64,000 nt of DNA from Owenia fusiformis (lineage: Eukaryota > Annelida > Polychaeta > Sabellida > Oweniidae). The position numbers were made by a program, and so were the translations under genes. The stretch lies in NCBI GenBank assembly GCA_903813345.2, contig CAIIXF020000008.1, positions 37,386,867-37,450,866 on the forward strand, written 5' to 3'. A model generated the notes under the pieces. The model ran no database searches. It had not been told where the DNA came from and saw nothing but the letters and a program-made list of their open reading frames with translations. This document shows positions 34,101 through 44,164 of the stretch, in pieces; position 1 is the first letter of the stretch; the number at the start of each line of letters is the position of its first letter.

Positions 34101-37100
34101 ACAAACCCCGTCACAATGGAATAAAGCCAAGGTATGATTGAAAAAATAATTCCAGACCTTAGTGATCCAGTTTAAAGCAATTTTTGATGATAATCGAGAC
34201 AAGTAATCATAGCAATTCAAATTATCAATTCATTAATAATCAAGTGTAATAATCAAATCATATGTTATAGATGTCCCAGAAGACGACAAGCAATGTTCCA
34301 ATCAATAAAGTCAATGAGTACAATAAGCCTGCCTTTAGTGTTCACGTTGATGATGACGCTGACCAGCCTATGATGTAAGTATTAGATTATAGTACATTCT
34401 CTGTATTCATATTTAATTTTGGGATACTTTCCAATTGTGATGATTGAATGAATTTCCATCTCAATATGAGTTATTATTGTAGATTGAGAGAAATTGTTTT
34501 CTTCTGGGTTATTTTTTGTGTTGAATGACATATTTTTTTCATTGTAGGACTCCAAGGAAAGGTCCTGAGGTCAACACACAAGTTTTAAGGTAGATAGAAT
34601 CTGATATTGACATTTTAATGATATTTTCGATCGGTTTAAATGTGACTTTATATGTAACTTATTATGGTATTCTAACATCTCTCAAAACAAGTAATTAATA
34701 TTATTCCAATAAATCTCATCGTACTTTGTTCTTTGTTTAGCGCACGTAAGCCTAACAAGGTTCAACCAGATGTGATGCAAAATATCCAAAAAGCCGTCAT
34801 TAACGACCCTGGAATGAGACCTATGTATTGTAAGAGTAAAATCTATGCCGGGAATGATGAGTTTTCATTTGAAGAGCTCCGAGCTGCGAGATGGAAAGCA
34901 AAGCAAAAAGAGAAGCAAATGAAAGGTTTGTATGGAGATAATTCTACTATAATCTGTATATTATGATGTATAGTATAATATTAGTATTGTGATGTATAAT
35001 AGTTATAATGTACAGTGATGAATCATAATAAATGTTTTGTGATGTAAAATAATGTCAATAATGTAGTCAATTATGATGTTAATATGATATACTGCAATGT
35101 AGGAAAATACATAAAATGTACCATGGTGTATAATAAATGAATAATGTACTACAATGCATTATAATGTACTGTGGTGTATATGAATAATGTACTACAATGC
35201 ATAATAATGTACTGTGGTGTATATGAATAATGTACTACAATGCATTATAATGTACTGTGGTGTATATGAATAATGTACTACAATGTATTATAATGTACCG
35301 TGGTGTATATGAATAATGTACTACAATGTATTATAATGTACCCTGATGCATAACAATGTACTACAATGCATTATAATGTACTGTGGTGTATATGAATAAT
35401 GTACTACAATGTATTATAATGTACCGTGGTGTATATGAATAATATACTACAATGTATTTTAATGTACCCTGATGCATAACAATGTACTACAATGCATTAT
35501 AATGTACCGTGGTGTATATGAATAATGTACTACAATGTATTACTAATATCATATTCTGTACTCTTCAGCTGAAAGAGAAGAAATGCAGTTGCTACAGAAA
35601 CAACTCCGAGAACAACAAGAAGCAATCCGATTACAACAACAACAAATGGAATTGAAACAACAGCAGTTCCTAGAACAACAAAGGCTACAGATGCAACAGC
35701 AGCAGCAGCTGTTAGAAAATGAAAGGTGCAGCTGTTGTACTACATTTGAATATTTCTGGAAAAGATAACTATAAAAAGCTCTCAGCAAAGAGATGGGTCA
35801 CTTGAAGAGGGAGGGTGATCAGATTCCAATATATCATTCTTTGTGGTATATTACTATTCGTAAAGTGGAGGGTACAAAGCCAGGTTTTGTTATTCAAACA
35901 TGAAATATATTGAGTTGGAGATATTAATTAATTAAATGTTGTATAAAACATGTTGGATAGAACAAGTGGGGGTCTGAGCCTTTGATTCCCAAGAAAAATG
36001 TGTTTTTTTGTCCAGACTCCTGAAATGCTTTGTCTTAAAGAGGAAAACCGGGTATAAAAGGGAGATGGAACAGCCAAGCAAAGCCAATTATGTCTGTTGA
36101 AAATGTTTGAATCACTGAAACCAGTAATTTTCCTTTGATTTTGCCAATATCTTGATTTCTAGGAAGTATCTAAGACCCTAATTTGCTACAGTCATGTATA
36201 AAACCATAGCGAATATAAATATGAAATCATATTCACGCATTATGTAGTACATTTCAAGCAAACTTGAAAAGAAATATTTTAAAGGTCTCATTAAATATGA
36301 GCAGTTGGATGTGGATTTAATTTCAAATTGACCAATAGTCTGCAATGCTCTCAGGTCAGAGGTACATGTAAACAAAGCAGCAATATGCCTTGTGCTTACG
36401 TTTATAAATACCCCACTACAGCTAAGCCACATCATCTGCTGACAGCTGATTGGCTGTTTGTTATCTGGTAGGCATTTCACGTGTTACATAAGACACCCGG
36501 GTGTAGCAATTAACTGAGTTTTCCCCTTTAATCCTAGAGTGATTCTTTTCCAATTTCTAGACTAGCTCAACAACAGAAAATAGAAGCTCTAGAGGCCCAA
36601 CGTTTACAACAACAACAAATTCACCAGAAACAAATGCAACAAAAACAGTTACAAAAACAGCAACAATATGTACCTGACAACAGTCGCCTTGACAACACTG
36701 CTGCTTTGTTACAGCCCCATAGTTTGGTTGAAGTTTCTTCTTGGTAAGAGAAAATTTTCCAAAAATATCTTTTGTCTTCTCATTTCCTATTTATTCCACA
36801 TATTTTGTGCCTAATTTTCTGATACTTCTACCCAATTTAAAATGTTTGCTACAAGCCTGTTTGCTTTTTGTCTCAATTATTACATTGTTTTTCCTTCAAT
36901 TTTCTTTTTCAAAATCTGTCTGTCCAATAATATACCTATGTATATATAGACTTGCTCACCATTTAAGTTCAAGGAGAAGTAAAACTTGCACCAAAAACTT
37001 TTATCATTTTAATTAATATTTCCAATGATTTTCGATGGTATGTTGTAATGAACTTTTCGTGCTGACTGTTACTGTCTTTCATTTCAGCCGAGACCCACAT

Positions 37101-40100
37101 ATTTCTAAACAACTCCTATTCAATGACAGTATAAACAGTACAAGCACCAACCCAACACCTCAGAATAAATCAAATGTGACGTTAAACAGCAGTAAATTTA
37201 CACCAAATCTCAGCAACCAATCAGGCATTAGAAATAGCGTGACATCATCAGGGACATCACTTTCCCAAGGACCAACCCCAGATAGTTCATTTAACCCCTT
37301 CAAGATGACACCCTCACGAGGGGTAAGTTACATTTTGATATTACAGTTTGTCTCAAATTATGACTTTTGGTTTTCATATCACAATGATTGACCATGAGGT
37401 ATCTGCCTTAAGCCATTTATGGAGGCAGATAGTATCCCTTCCCCAACAATGACAATTGGGCTCACTGTAGATTAAACCTACCTGTGATTATGATTATTTT
37501 AGTAAATGCTTTTTCACATAAAAATGTATTCCACCAAGTTATTTATGTACTTCAGAGCCATACTGTACCAAAGAAGAAGTTACATATTGTCATGGAGATG
37601 TTGTTTCACAGTCTGACTGCAAACTTCACATCGTCATGGAGATGTTGTTTTATTTTCAGGGTCTGACTGCACCAAGTCCTACTGTAAACACCAAGGAAGC
37701 AATGCATGTTGTCATGGGGATGTGGAACAAGTCCTTGAATATTGATAATGACCTTGGACTCGGACTGACAAACTATGAAACTGCTGCAAAAGATTCATTT
37801 GAAGCTGAGTTTGAGGATATCACTTGCAGTAAGCTTCCTTGTTGAAACTAGTTGGTTTTAATGTTTTATATAAATTAAACTCTGGAATTGAGTACAGTAA
37901 GCAAAGAATAAATAGATGATCAAAGTTCAATACATTTTTTTTCTCTGAAAAAAAGTTGAATTAAAGTAATGCACTGTTTTCTGCAAGAATCTGATTGATA
38001 TCATGATACACAAAATGACAAATGATGCATTCACGATGTACCAAAATGTGTGTTTGGTTTCATGCCTCAAGCCCCTTGGAAATAGGGGGTTTCTTTGATG
38101 AGATAAAATCTCATGTCAATGAACTGCTTTTCCAGATAAAGGACCATTCAGTCTAGCTGGAGCTGGTTCAGCCCCTTTCAAAATCTACGATGAAACAGCC
38201 CAAGAGCAGCCTCCGCCCGAAGCTGCCCAAATCTCAAATCCCATGGATGATATAGAGAATTGCCCCCCTTCAGGGCTAGCGAAACAAGGACAGAGGGCGC
38301 CACTAGGGGGTGCGTTTCAGATTTTCCATGACCCAGAGATCCCTGATGCTTTGGGGCCTACATATGAATATCAAGAGAAAATGAAAGATCATGTATGTAT
38401 TTTATATATAGACTTTATACATGTATGTACATCAAACCAGTAAATTATTCCACCTATTAGTTATATCATTCTTGAATGTAGAAATGGAATTGAATGATCA
38501 AGTAAATACAGCTTAGTTCCTGAAGTTCCTTTCACCAAAAAAAGATCCAGTTTTATTGGAAAGGCCTAATGGATGATCATTTATTTAAAAAAATGTTTTT
38601 CTATTCGTGAAAATGATTTAAACACAGAATTTGATGAACTCTTGAAATCACATAGACGAACATAGTTAGTAGTAGGATATTCATAATTTCATTAGATTAA
38701 TTTGAATTGTTTCGCTACAGAGAACTCAATGTTTGGAAGGCCTATCAAAAATAAAATTTAGGCTTAACTTTTTCCAGGATGACCAAGAAATGGATGGAGT
38801 TGAAAACTTTGCGGAATCTGATTTCACGTTCAACCCCAGTTCCAGCTCAACTTGTAACTTTACTGGAATGGCCCATCTAGCATCTACCCCCTTCAACCCT
38901 GGCAATGAAAACAACCCCCTCCCAGAGCCACCTATTAGTAAAATCCGTGCAAAGGATCCATCAGAAGAAAACCAGATGGGGGATTTTCGTTCTCCTTTGG
39001 CTGATGAAAGCCTGATTGGTGGAGCTGCAATTGAAAATGCGCAAGCTCCAGCTTTTGTTATACATCAGGATGAAGTTCAGACACCAGCTGCGACATCACA
39101 CATTGATATGTCCGCACCTGGCTCAAAGACCAGTCCCTTGAGGTATTGTTACATTATTTACATTGCTTTTTGGACTTACAGTAAAACCTGTTTATTCCAA
39201 ACACCAATTGGCCAAAGGTGTTCAGAATAGCAGGTGTTCACATTTCAAGATTGTTTGATAATATGAGTCAGTTGGAGATAACAAAATTGAAACAGAAATT
39301 CTAAATGGAATAGATAGTTGCAAAGTCAAAAAATCATAGACTCGCACTAATATTATTATGAGCTATAATTTGAATATTTACAAATCTTTAATCGTTCAGT
39401 TCAAAATCCACCTTTAATTTTATTGTGTGTCAATTCCAGCCCCATTATTGAGCGAAGTGACGAGGATCTGAAACATTCATCACACGGCAGCAGCGTTGCC
39501 TCACACAACTCAACATCGGGTACTACACTCTCAAGCACACACCACACAACAAACCTGACTCATCACAGAGATCCTGCACTCCCAGAAGTTGAAGAGAACC
39601 CCATTGAAGAAGACAATGATGTACTTAATACAACTCGTCAGAAAATCAATGAGCCTCAACACCACATTGATACATCAATGTATATCCCACCAGAAATGGA
39701 TAAGAAGACTGAAAACATGTTATCCATGTCAATTGCTATTGATCCCCTAGATCCTTTTGACGATGATTTGATCAAAAAGTTTTTGTCGAAGCTTACAACA
39801 CCAATCACCAAATATGATGAGTATTGTGCAGTGCCAGAAAACCTGCCTGTTATCAAGGCAGGACATGCTTTTAGTCTAGGTAAGAATCAGATTTTTAGGA
39901 GTTTTTTAATGTACCATTTGCCTTAGGATTTCAACTCAAGTGGATGGCAATTTTATCATTTTCAACTGGGTGTAAATAGATAATCAGATGGGTGCAAGCC
40001 AATTTTCAAAATTGAAAGTAAAGAACGCTACTACAAATTCAGTGATGTTCATAATATTAGAGCAACCTGTAGCTGTACCCTTAAAAATTATACACCACTC

Positions 40101-43100
40101 TGTTGAAAATCTAAACTTCAATCTAAACTTAAAGTATGTTTCTATTTAGGAGATAATGTTACAACGCTGTGTGGTGCATTGGGGAAGGTGCATTCGCCAA
40201 AGTCTACCAAGTGTATATAATCTAAACTTAAACTATGTTTCTATTTAGGAGATGAGTGTTACAAAGCTATGCGGTGTATTGGGGAAGGTGCATTCGCCAA
40301 AGTCTATCAAGTGTATAATCTAAACTTAAAATATGTTTCTATTTAGGAGATGAATGTTACAAAGCTGTGCGGTGTATTGGGGAAGGTGCATTCGCCAAAG
40401 TCTATCAAGTGTATAATCTAAACTTAAAATATGTTTCTATTTAGGAGATGAATGTTACAAAGCTGTGCGGTGTATTGGGGAAGGTGCATTCGCCAAAGTC
40501 TACCAAGTGTATAATCTTAACTCTGAGGATCTCGAAGACCTCGATAGCACTCATCAGGAGAAATATGTCATCAAGGTACATTCTACATGTATTCTTTTAT
40601 TATTAACATATTTATATGGAGAAGCAACTAAAAGGATGATAATATAACAAATCACAGCTTTTTGTTAATCTATGAAAAAAGTTGTAATCTTATAAAGTTA
40701 ATAAAATGTATGATACTTTTTTTCCATGGTGGGTAAATTACATGGCAGCTATTTTGCCATACACAGAGTGATATTTATCATTGTGTCTCTTGTGTTTCTA
40801 GCTTCAGAAACCTGGCAGTCCATGGGAGTTCTATATCTGCACTGAACTTCAGAGACGACTGCAACGTCTGAATGACCCCATTGATATGGTATGTACATTG
40901 AAGATGAACTTATCTTCATTTTGCTTTACATGTGGAAATCTGTGTTATTTTCTCCACTTGTCTAACAAAGATGGACTGTGTAAAAATCCAGCTGATTTGG
41001 ATGGGGTCATGTTAAGATTTTTCAAGTTAATGTGTACAATATACAATTATTGACCTCTCCAGAGGTTTACTGTCAAAATTATATCCCGAGACTGTAAACC
41101 GAGACCGTAGGTCGAGGTTTACAGTCGAGGGATATAATTTTGACAGTAAACCGAATGGAGAGGTCTATAATTGTTTTGTTAGTCCGAAGAATATCTTAGA
41201 TTTTTCTGACCCTTGAAGTTGACTTGAAGTTGGATCCAGACCCTCGAGACGTCTACATCTGCCACGGCAGTAAGTTCACTCAATGGAGTCAAATTACTCT
41301 CCTGGGCGAAGTCCACTAAAAGCTTTGTACAAAGTTTTAGATTTTTCTTCGTATTTTGACTGTCTTTACTCTCTAAGAGACTAATAATATCCTCATCTTC
41401 AACATTTTTGAAACGGCTAGTGCTAGCGGTGGCCATTTTATCATCTGATAATGACGTCATTTTAGTGGAATGCTGGGAATATTATTCACCGGCAATGCAT
41501 TGCGCGGTGTACAGTTAAAATTATTCACCGCTCGTTGACCAATCAAAATCGAGTATTTCAACTGAGGTACTAACAATATAAAAAGTCATCAGCTTGTGGT
41601 GTAATCTCACTTTTCTTATCTGCAGATTTCCAAACAAAATGCTTGATTTAAAATATTAGGAATATTTCTTGGGTCAAAATCTAGAACTGATCAGTGTTTA
41701 GTCACTACTTTGCTGGAATTACTTTTGGAAATATAGATTCATTAGCTCACACAATATTTATAAGGGTGTCTACTGTCTACCCAAAATAATATATAGCCAT
41801 AGGCATAGCCAGGGGGGGGGGTGTGAAGGGTGCATAACCCCATAACTAATAAAAGTATAACCACGAGAAAGAGCCTTAAAATGCTTTTTATTTGAAGCTT
41901 CTAGCTCAATTTTGAAGGAAATTGCCTCAATTTTTGTAAAATTCAAGATAAATCTTAATTTTTTGGCTTGTTTATGCCACAATCGCAACCCCCTGACTAA
42001 AAACCGAAAATATTTTGGCGATCGCACCCCCCTGACTGAAAGCTGGCTTCACCCCTGTATAGCCTAACATCAAATGTTCATGATTTTTATTTTATAGTGC
42101 CCATCTATGATGTCAATTGACCGTGGCTATTTCTACAATGATGGCAGTATACTTGTGAATAGGCTTCATAAGAGAGGGACTCTACTGGTATGTACTATCT
42201 TGTGATTTAGAAAGATAATTGGCCAGTGAAATATTGAATACAAAAAGTGAAGAAAGCAGTATTAGTGATCTTCTCAGATTCTTACATCAATAGGGTGCAA
42301 ATTGATCAAAACTTTACCCGTAAATTTCTTGTTTATTTATTTTGCACTTTGGAAAAGAACTTTGTGAAGGAACTAGTTGTTCACTTGTTGAACCCTGTGA
42401 ATATACATTACTAGGTACGAGTTGAATTATCTCATACTGTCTTTGAGAGTTTCGTGAAATTACTACATTTAGTTAAATTGTTGGCTATATTTGTAGAATC
42501 TTGTGAACTTACATAAGAAGGCAGGCAAGCAGATAGAAGAGCCATTGGTCATGTATCTTACTATTGAGCTGCTACATATAATAGAGAAACTACATAAATG
42601 TAATATTATACATGGGGACATTAAACCTGACAATTTCCTTGTTATGGACATGTAAGTTATTTAGAAATTTTTTTAAAGAAAAATAATGTTTCCTAAATAT
42701 CTTTGAGGAGAAGGGCCAAAGACATGTAAGTTTAGTAGAAGAGTTACTAGTTGTAGAAAATAAGTTAAGAAAAAATTTAACAATATTTTTTGCCCTCGTT
42801 TTTCTATGTTGTCATTTTTAAGGTTATCTATCAATTGTTTTAAAAAAGGGGACATCCCCTGATTGTTAAATCATAACTGTTGGACGACCACAACTCTTGA
42901 CACTTGGATACCATCCCTGAAAGTACCCCAAGAGGAGGGAAAGATCCAGAGTTTAAAGATGACAGACATAATTACCTCTCTTGCTTACCACCTTCGTTCG
43001 TTCGAATTTTCATCGGCTAGTTATCAAATACTACACTTCGATGGGATGTTATAATTGATATAGGCATATTCCGTACACCTTTCTTTATCTTGATGTGAAA

Positions 43101-44164
43101 TGAGAAGCTATGATATTGGTTAACACGCCAGAAATGAAGATAATATTATTCGAAGCATATTTCGAAAATTTTGAAACCGCCATTGATGACGTCATTTGTT
43201 TGTCGACTTTTGACCAATCAGCGACGATGTCATCTCAATACAGATTTACATTATAAGCGTATGTCATCTTTGAACCCTGGTGTTTCTCCCCCTCTGAAGT
43301 ACCCCCTAAAAGATATTTGTAAAAAAAAGATCACACCATTTTTTCAGACCACAACTAGATGATGACGTGTTTGTTGAAGAAAACAAAGTTCTCAAGTTGA
43401 TCGATTTTGGTCGGAGTATTGATATGGAGATGTTCGATGCTGGAACTACTTTCACGGCTCAAGTTAAGACATCGGGATTCCAGTGTATCGAAATGATGAC
43501 GCATAGACCATGGACATACCAGGTAAAGATATATTTGTCATCCAAATTCATTTCTCACTTTTCCGCAAACTTGGATTTGCCTATTTCAGGTCATTCTGAT
43601 ACTCATAGCATCTCTCTCTGTTGCATCGCAGATCGCATCTCTCCAGAAGGATAGAGATGGATAGGATGTGGCTTACCACGATGATTTCAGGTCATTCTAT
43701 GAATTTGCACTATTTTTTTAAAAATCAAAATCTGGTAATAATCAAATTAGTCTGAGTTTTGAAGCCTTCGGAGGGAAATTGATTTGTAGCCATGGATGTT
43801 ACCTGAATGTTCTAATATTTCCAATTTACATTGTGGCCAGAGTTATATTGTTTCATGCCCTCTTATATCTCCTTTGTAAATAAAGAGTATTTGCTACATG
43901 TTTTTAAGAGCATTTGATTGCGAATGTATCATATCAAGTGAGCCTTATCGATTAATGCTTCCCTCTCAGTTGGTTTTGTATTGGAATTTATTGCTGATTA
44001 AATAGAAAGTAATGCCTACAAATGCCCCTAAGAATAATTCTCTATCTTTGATTTCAGACTGATTTATTTGGAATCGTGGGTACAGTACATGTGCTGATGT
44101 TTGGTGAATATATGAATGTAATTCAACAAAACAACCAGTGGAAGACATCGCAAACTGTTAAAAG
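27968..44164 (+). CDS. BUB1: MadBUB: single BUB1/BUBR1-type mitotic checkpoint kinase, 22 exons, 3' end not identified
   Basis: Exons: 27968-28116, 31419-31513, 32313-32422, 32563-32759, 33369-33526, 33935-34131, 34271-34374, 34548-34589, 34741-34925, 35569-35725, 36561-36743, 37088-37322, 37660-37828, 38136-38392, 38778-39142, 39440-39879, 40445-40575, 40802-40888, 42098-42187, 42497-42651, 43348-43522, 44058-44164. Every border is GT/AG and every phase joins, giving 1,262 residues so far. In order: KEN box (18-20), TPR domain (~50-185), GLEBS Bub3-binding region (~337-400), Gln-rich coiled coil (~413-545), CD1-like motif (~605-630), ABBA-like motifs, B56-binding LSPIIE (867-872) and a kinase (~1015 on). 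The kinase has GEGAFAKV, Lys1058, HGDIKPDN (Asp1158) and DFG (1188-1190). The protein acts at kinetochores to delay anaphase by inhibiting APC/C and, as BUB1, to phosphorylate H2A. Vertebrates split these roles between BUB1 and BUBR1 (BUB1B); here one gene carries both sets. The last part of the C-lobe was not found. Confidence 0.95.
28463..28827. mobile_element. Fold-back element in MadBUB intron 1
   Basis: Arms of about 105 bp: 'aaatgtttgtgactacttt' onward pairs with the segment ending 'acaaacattt' at 28827, with long matching words such as 'ccatattgaaacagtttatg' and its reverse complement. The 68-codon frame inside it is not a gene. Confidence 0.8.
28847..31095. repeat. Composite repeat with ~600-bp tandem units, MadBUB intron 1
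   Basis: Starts with a perfect 11-bp inverted pair 'agactccagat'/'atctggagtct' and ends with 'tctggagtct' near 31085. Inside are at least three long units sharing 'cctataaaagaaggggacct', 'aaatgcctaggtcaaaat' and 'ttttgccgtca' (near 29445, 29925 and 30533; the last two are 608 bp apart). It ends in a 'ctactcagctacttact' microsatellite (~30875-31070). The 74-codon frames at 29919 and 30527 are copies of the same repeat and not genes. Confidence 0.75.
31419..33526 (+). CDS. BUB1: MadBUB exons 2-5: TPR (Bub1_N) domain
   Basis: Exons 31419-31513, 32313-32422, 32563-32759 and 33369-33526. The peptide runs through [27 protein letters not shown], the helical repeats [17 protein letters not shown] and [20 protein letters not shown], and ends in EEFQARVSR, matching the mad3/BUB1 homology region I. 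Here the domain would bind KNL1. The length (~135 residues) is normal for the family. Confidence 0.95.
31583..31997. mobile_element. Two adjacent/nested hairpin elements, MadBUB intron 2
   Basis: First hairpin: 'atcctatgattttgagg' and 'aggtgatattgatatc' pair with 'gatatatcaatatcaccg' and 'aatcataggat' around an 'agagcgaagcgaac' loop. Second: 'atcctacacttac..gtactaaatgtataat' (31729 on) pairs with 'attatacatttagtac..gtaggat' (ending ~31992). Inside it are three copies of 'ggagtatatcgt'/'acgatatcctcc', which are themselves palindromic. Confidence 0.7.
33935..34374 (+). CDS. BUB1: MadBUB exons 6-7: two ABBA-like motifs and a degenerate second KEN
   Basis: Exons 33935-34131 and 34271-34374. FTIFNDEN (residue 257 on) and FSVHVDDD (324 on) fit the Fx[ILV][FYH]x[DE] cyclin A/Cdc20-binding pattern and fall where BUBR1 has its first ABBA motifs. 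Between them, [13 protein letters not shown] lies where vertebrate BUBR1 has its second KEN box, with Arg in place of Lys. Confidence 0.8.
34548..34925 (+). CDS. BUB1: MadBUB exons 8-9: GLEBS (Bub3-binding) region
   Basis: Exons 34548-34589 (42 nt) and 34741-34925. [12 protein letters not shown] followed by [20 protein letters not shown] reproduces the conserved GLEBS segment, including the paired Glu residues that contact Bub3. Exon 9 ends at a GTTTGT donor, weaker than the gene's usual GTAAGT. Confidence 0.92.
34940..35545. repeat. ~55-bp minisatellite filling MadBUB intron 9
   Basis: Units of 'gtatatgaataatgtactac' plus 'aatgcattataatgtac', about ten copies with variants. They occupy almost the entire 643-bp intron, from just after the donor of exon 9 to about 20 bases before the acceptor of exon 10. 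Confidence 0.85.
35569..36743 (+). CDS. BUB1: MadBUB exons 10-11: glutamine-rich coiled coil
   Basis: Exons 35569-35725 and 36561-36743. About 130 residues of Gln with regularly spaced Leu/Ile/Met ([19 protein letters not shown] and similar), predicted as a long charged/Gln coiled coil. Vertebrate BUBR1 has a shorter Glu/Lys coiled coil at this point (after GLEBS). The expansion uses mixed CAA/CAG codons and so is not a recent triplet expansion. Confidence 0.85.
37550..37659 (+). repeat. Two decayed copies of the start of MadBUB exon 13
   Basis: Intron 12 ends with 'tactgtaccaaagaagaag..attgtcatggagatg' and then 'cagtctgactgcaaac..catcgtcatggagatg'. Both resemble the genuine exon 'cagggtctgactgcacc..tactgtaaacaccaaggaag..gttgtcatggggatg' in the same order. 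They have indels and stops, so they are ghost copies and are not usable as exons. Confidence 0.6.
37660..37828 (+). CDS. BUB1: MadBUB exon 13: CD1-like (Mad1-binding) motif
   Basis: Encodes [20 protein letters not shown], corresponding to conserved domain I of BUB1. There Cdk1 and Mps1 phosphorylate the Ser-Pro-Thr to recruit Mad1. BUBR1-only proteins lack it, so it is the main BUB1-type feature outside the kinase. Preceded by decayed copies of itself in the intron. Confidence 0.88.
38136..39142 (+). CDS. BUB1: MadBUB exons 14-15: three further ABBA-like motifs
   Basis: Exons 38136-38392 and 38778-39142. FKIYDETA (residue 675 on), FQIFHDPE (721 on) and FVIHQDEV (839 on) match the ABBA pattern. 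The remainder is Pro/Ser-rich and predicted disordered. The motif ASTPFNPG resembles the 'VSTPF' stretch shortly before the KARD of BUBR1. Confidence 0.75.
39440..39879 (+). CDS. BUB1: MadBUB exon 16: KARD-like PP2A-B56 binding motif and kinase extension
   Basis: The exon 15/16 junction creates [11 protein letters not shown] followed by a Ser-rich stretch ([13 protein letters not shown]), closely matching the BUBR1 KARD (LxxIxE motif) that recruits PP2A-B56 to kinetochores. The later half ([32 protein letters not shown]) corresponds to the extension that packs against the BUB1 kinase domain. Confidence 0.9.
40150..40444 (+). repeat. Three truncated tandem copies of MadBUB exon 17 with acceptor
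   Basis: Copies begin after 'tttctatttag' at 40150, 40249 and 40347. The fourth repeat, at 40445, is the real exon (steps of 99, 98 and 98 bp). Each copy has the exon's first ~75 nt, coding for the kinase glycine loop [11 protein letters not shown], and then runs back into the polypyrimidine/acceptor sequence of the next. Copy 1 has a one-base deletion; copies 2 and 3 are intact in the coding part but lack the exon's 3' half and donor. They read into a TAG at the next acceptor. Confidence 0.9.
40445..44164 (+). CDS. BUB1: MadBUB exons 17-22: protein kinase domain, catalytic residues intact, C-lobe incomplete
   Basis: Exons 40445-40575, 40802-40888, 42098-42187, 42497-42651, 43348-43522 and 44058-44164. 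Motifs: glycine loop [12 protein letters not shown] with the ATP-binding Lys, WEFYI, catalytic loop [21 protein letters not shown], the BUB1-specific activation segment TSGFQCIEM, and the F-helix region [17 protein letters not shown]. All residues that BUBR1 has lost in vertebrates are present, so an active kinase is expected. The family continues for ~70 residues after this exon (LWNEFF..LLN type). No matching exon was seen downstream. Confidence 0.93.
41044..41173. mobile_element. Hairpin MITE, MadBUB intron 18
   Basis: 'gacctctccagaggtttact' and 'aattatatcccgagactgta' pair with 'tacagtcgagggatataatt' and 'agtaaaccgaatggagaggtc' with few mismatches. The loop is 'cgagaccgtaggtcgag'. Confidence 0.75.
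41179..41460 (-). pseudogene. Crypton-like N-terminal fragment
   Basis: A 93-codon frame on the minus strand has protein-like composition. [19 protein letters not shown] followed by [19 protein letters not shown] matches the N-terminal pattern (S/RF..v.e.ei..ll..kds.NTkk.tk...) common to Crypton-type tyrosine recombinase transposons and their relatives. The recombinase domain itself is absent. It lies within an intron of the kinase gene on the opposite strand, next to a hairpin, so a broken insertion or an element-derived MITE is likely. The family call rests on motif memory. Confidence 0.55.
41795..42055. repeat. Dispersed 'catagccaggggggg' element, second copy
   Basis: Starts 'gcatagccaggggggggg', with later 'accccctgac' words. 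Related to the element at 26600-26800. Non-coding, in MadBUB intron 18, ending shortly before exon 19. Confidence 0.55.

Noticed and set aside
39656-39856. Minus-strand 66-codon frame and similar frames opposite MadBUB exons
   Set aside because: Shadow of the genuine coding exon on the other strand.
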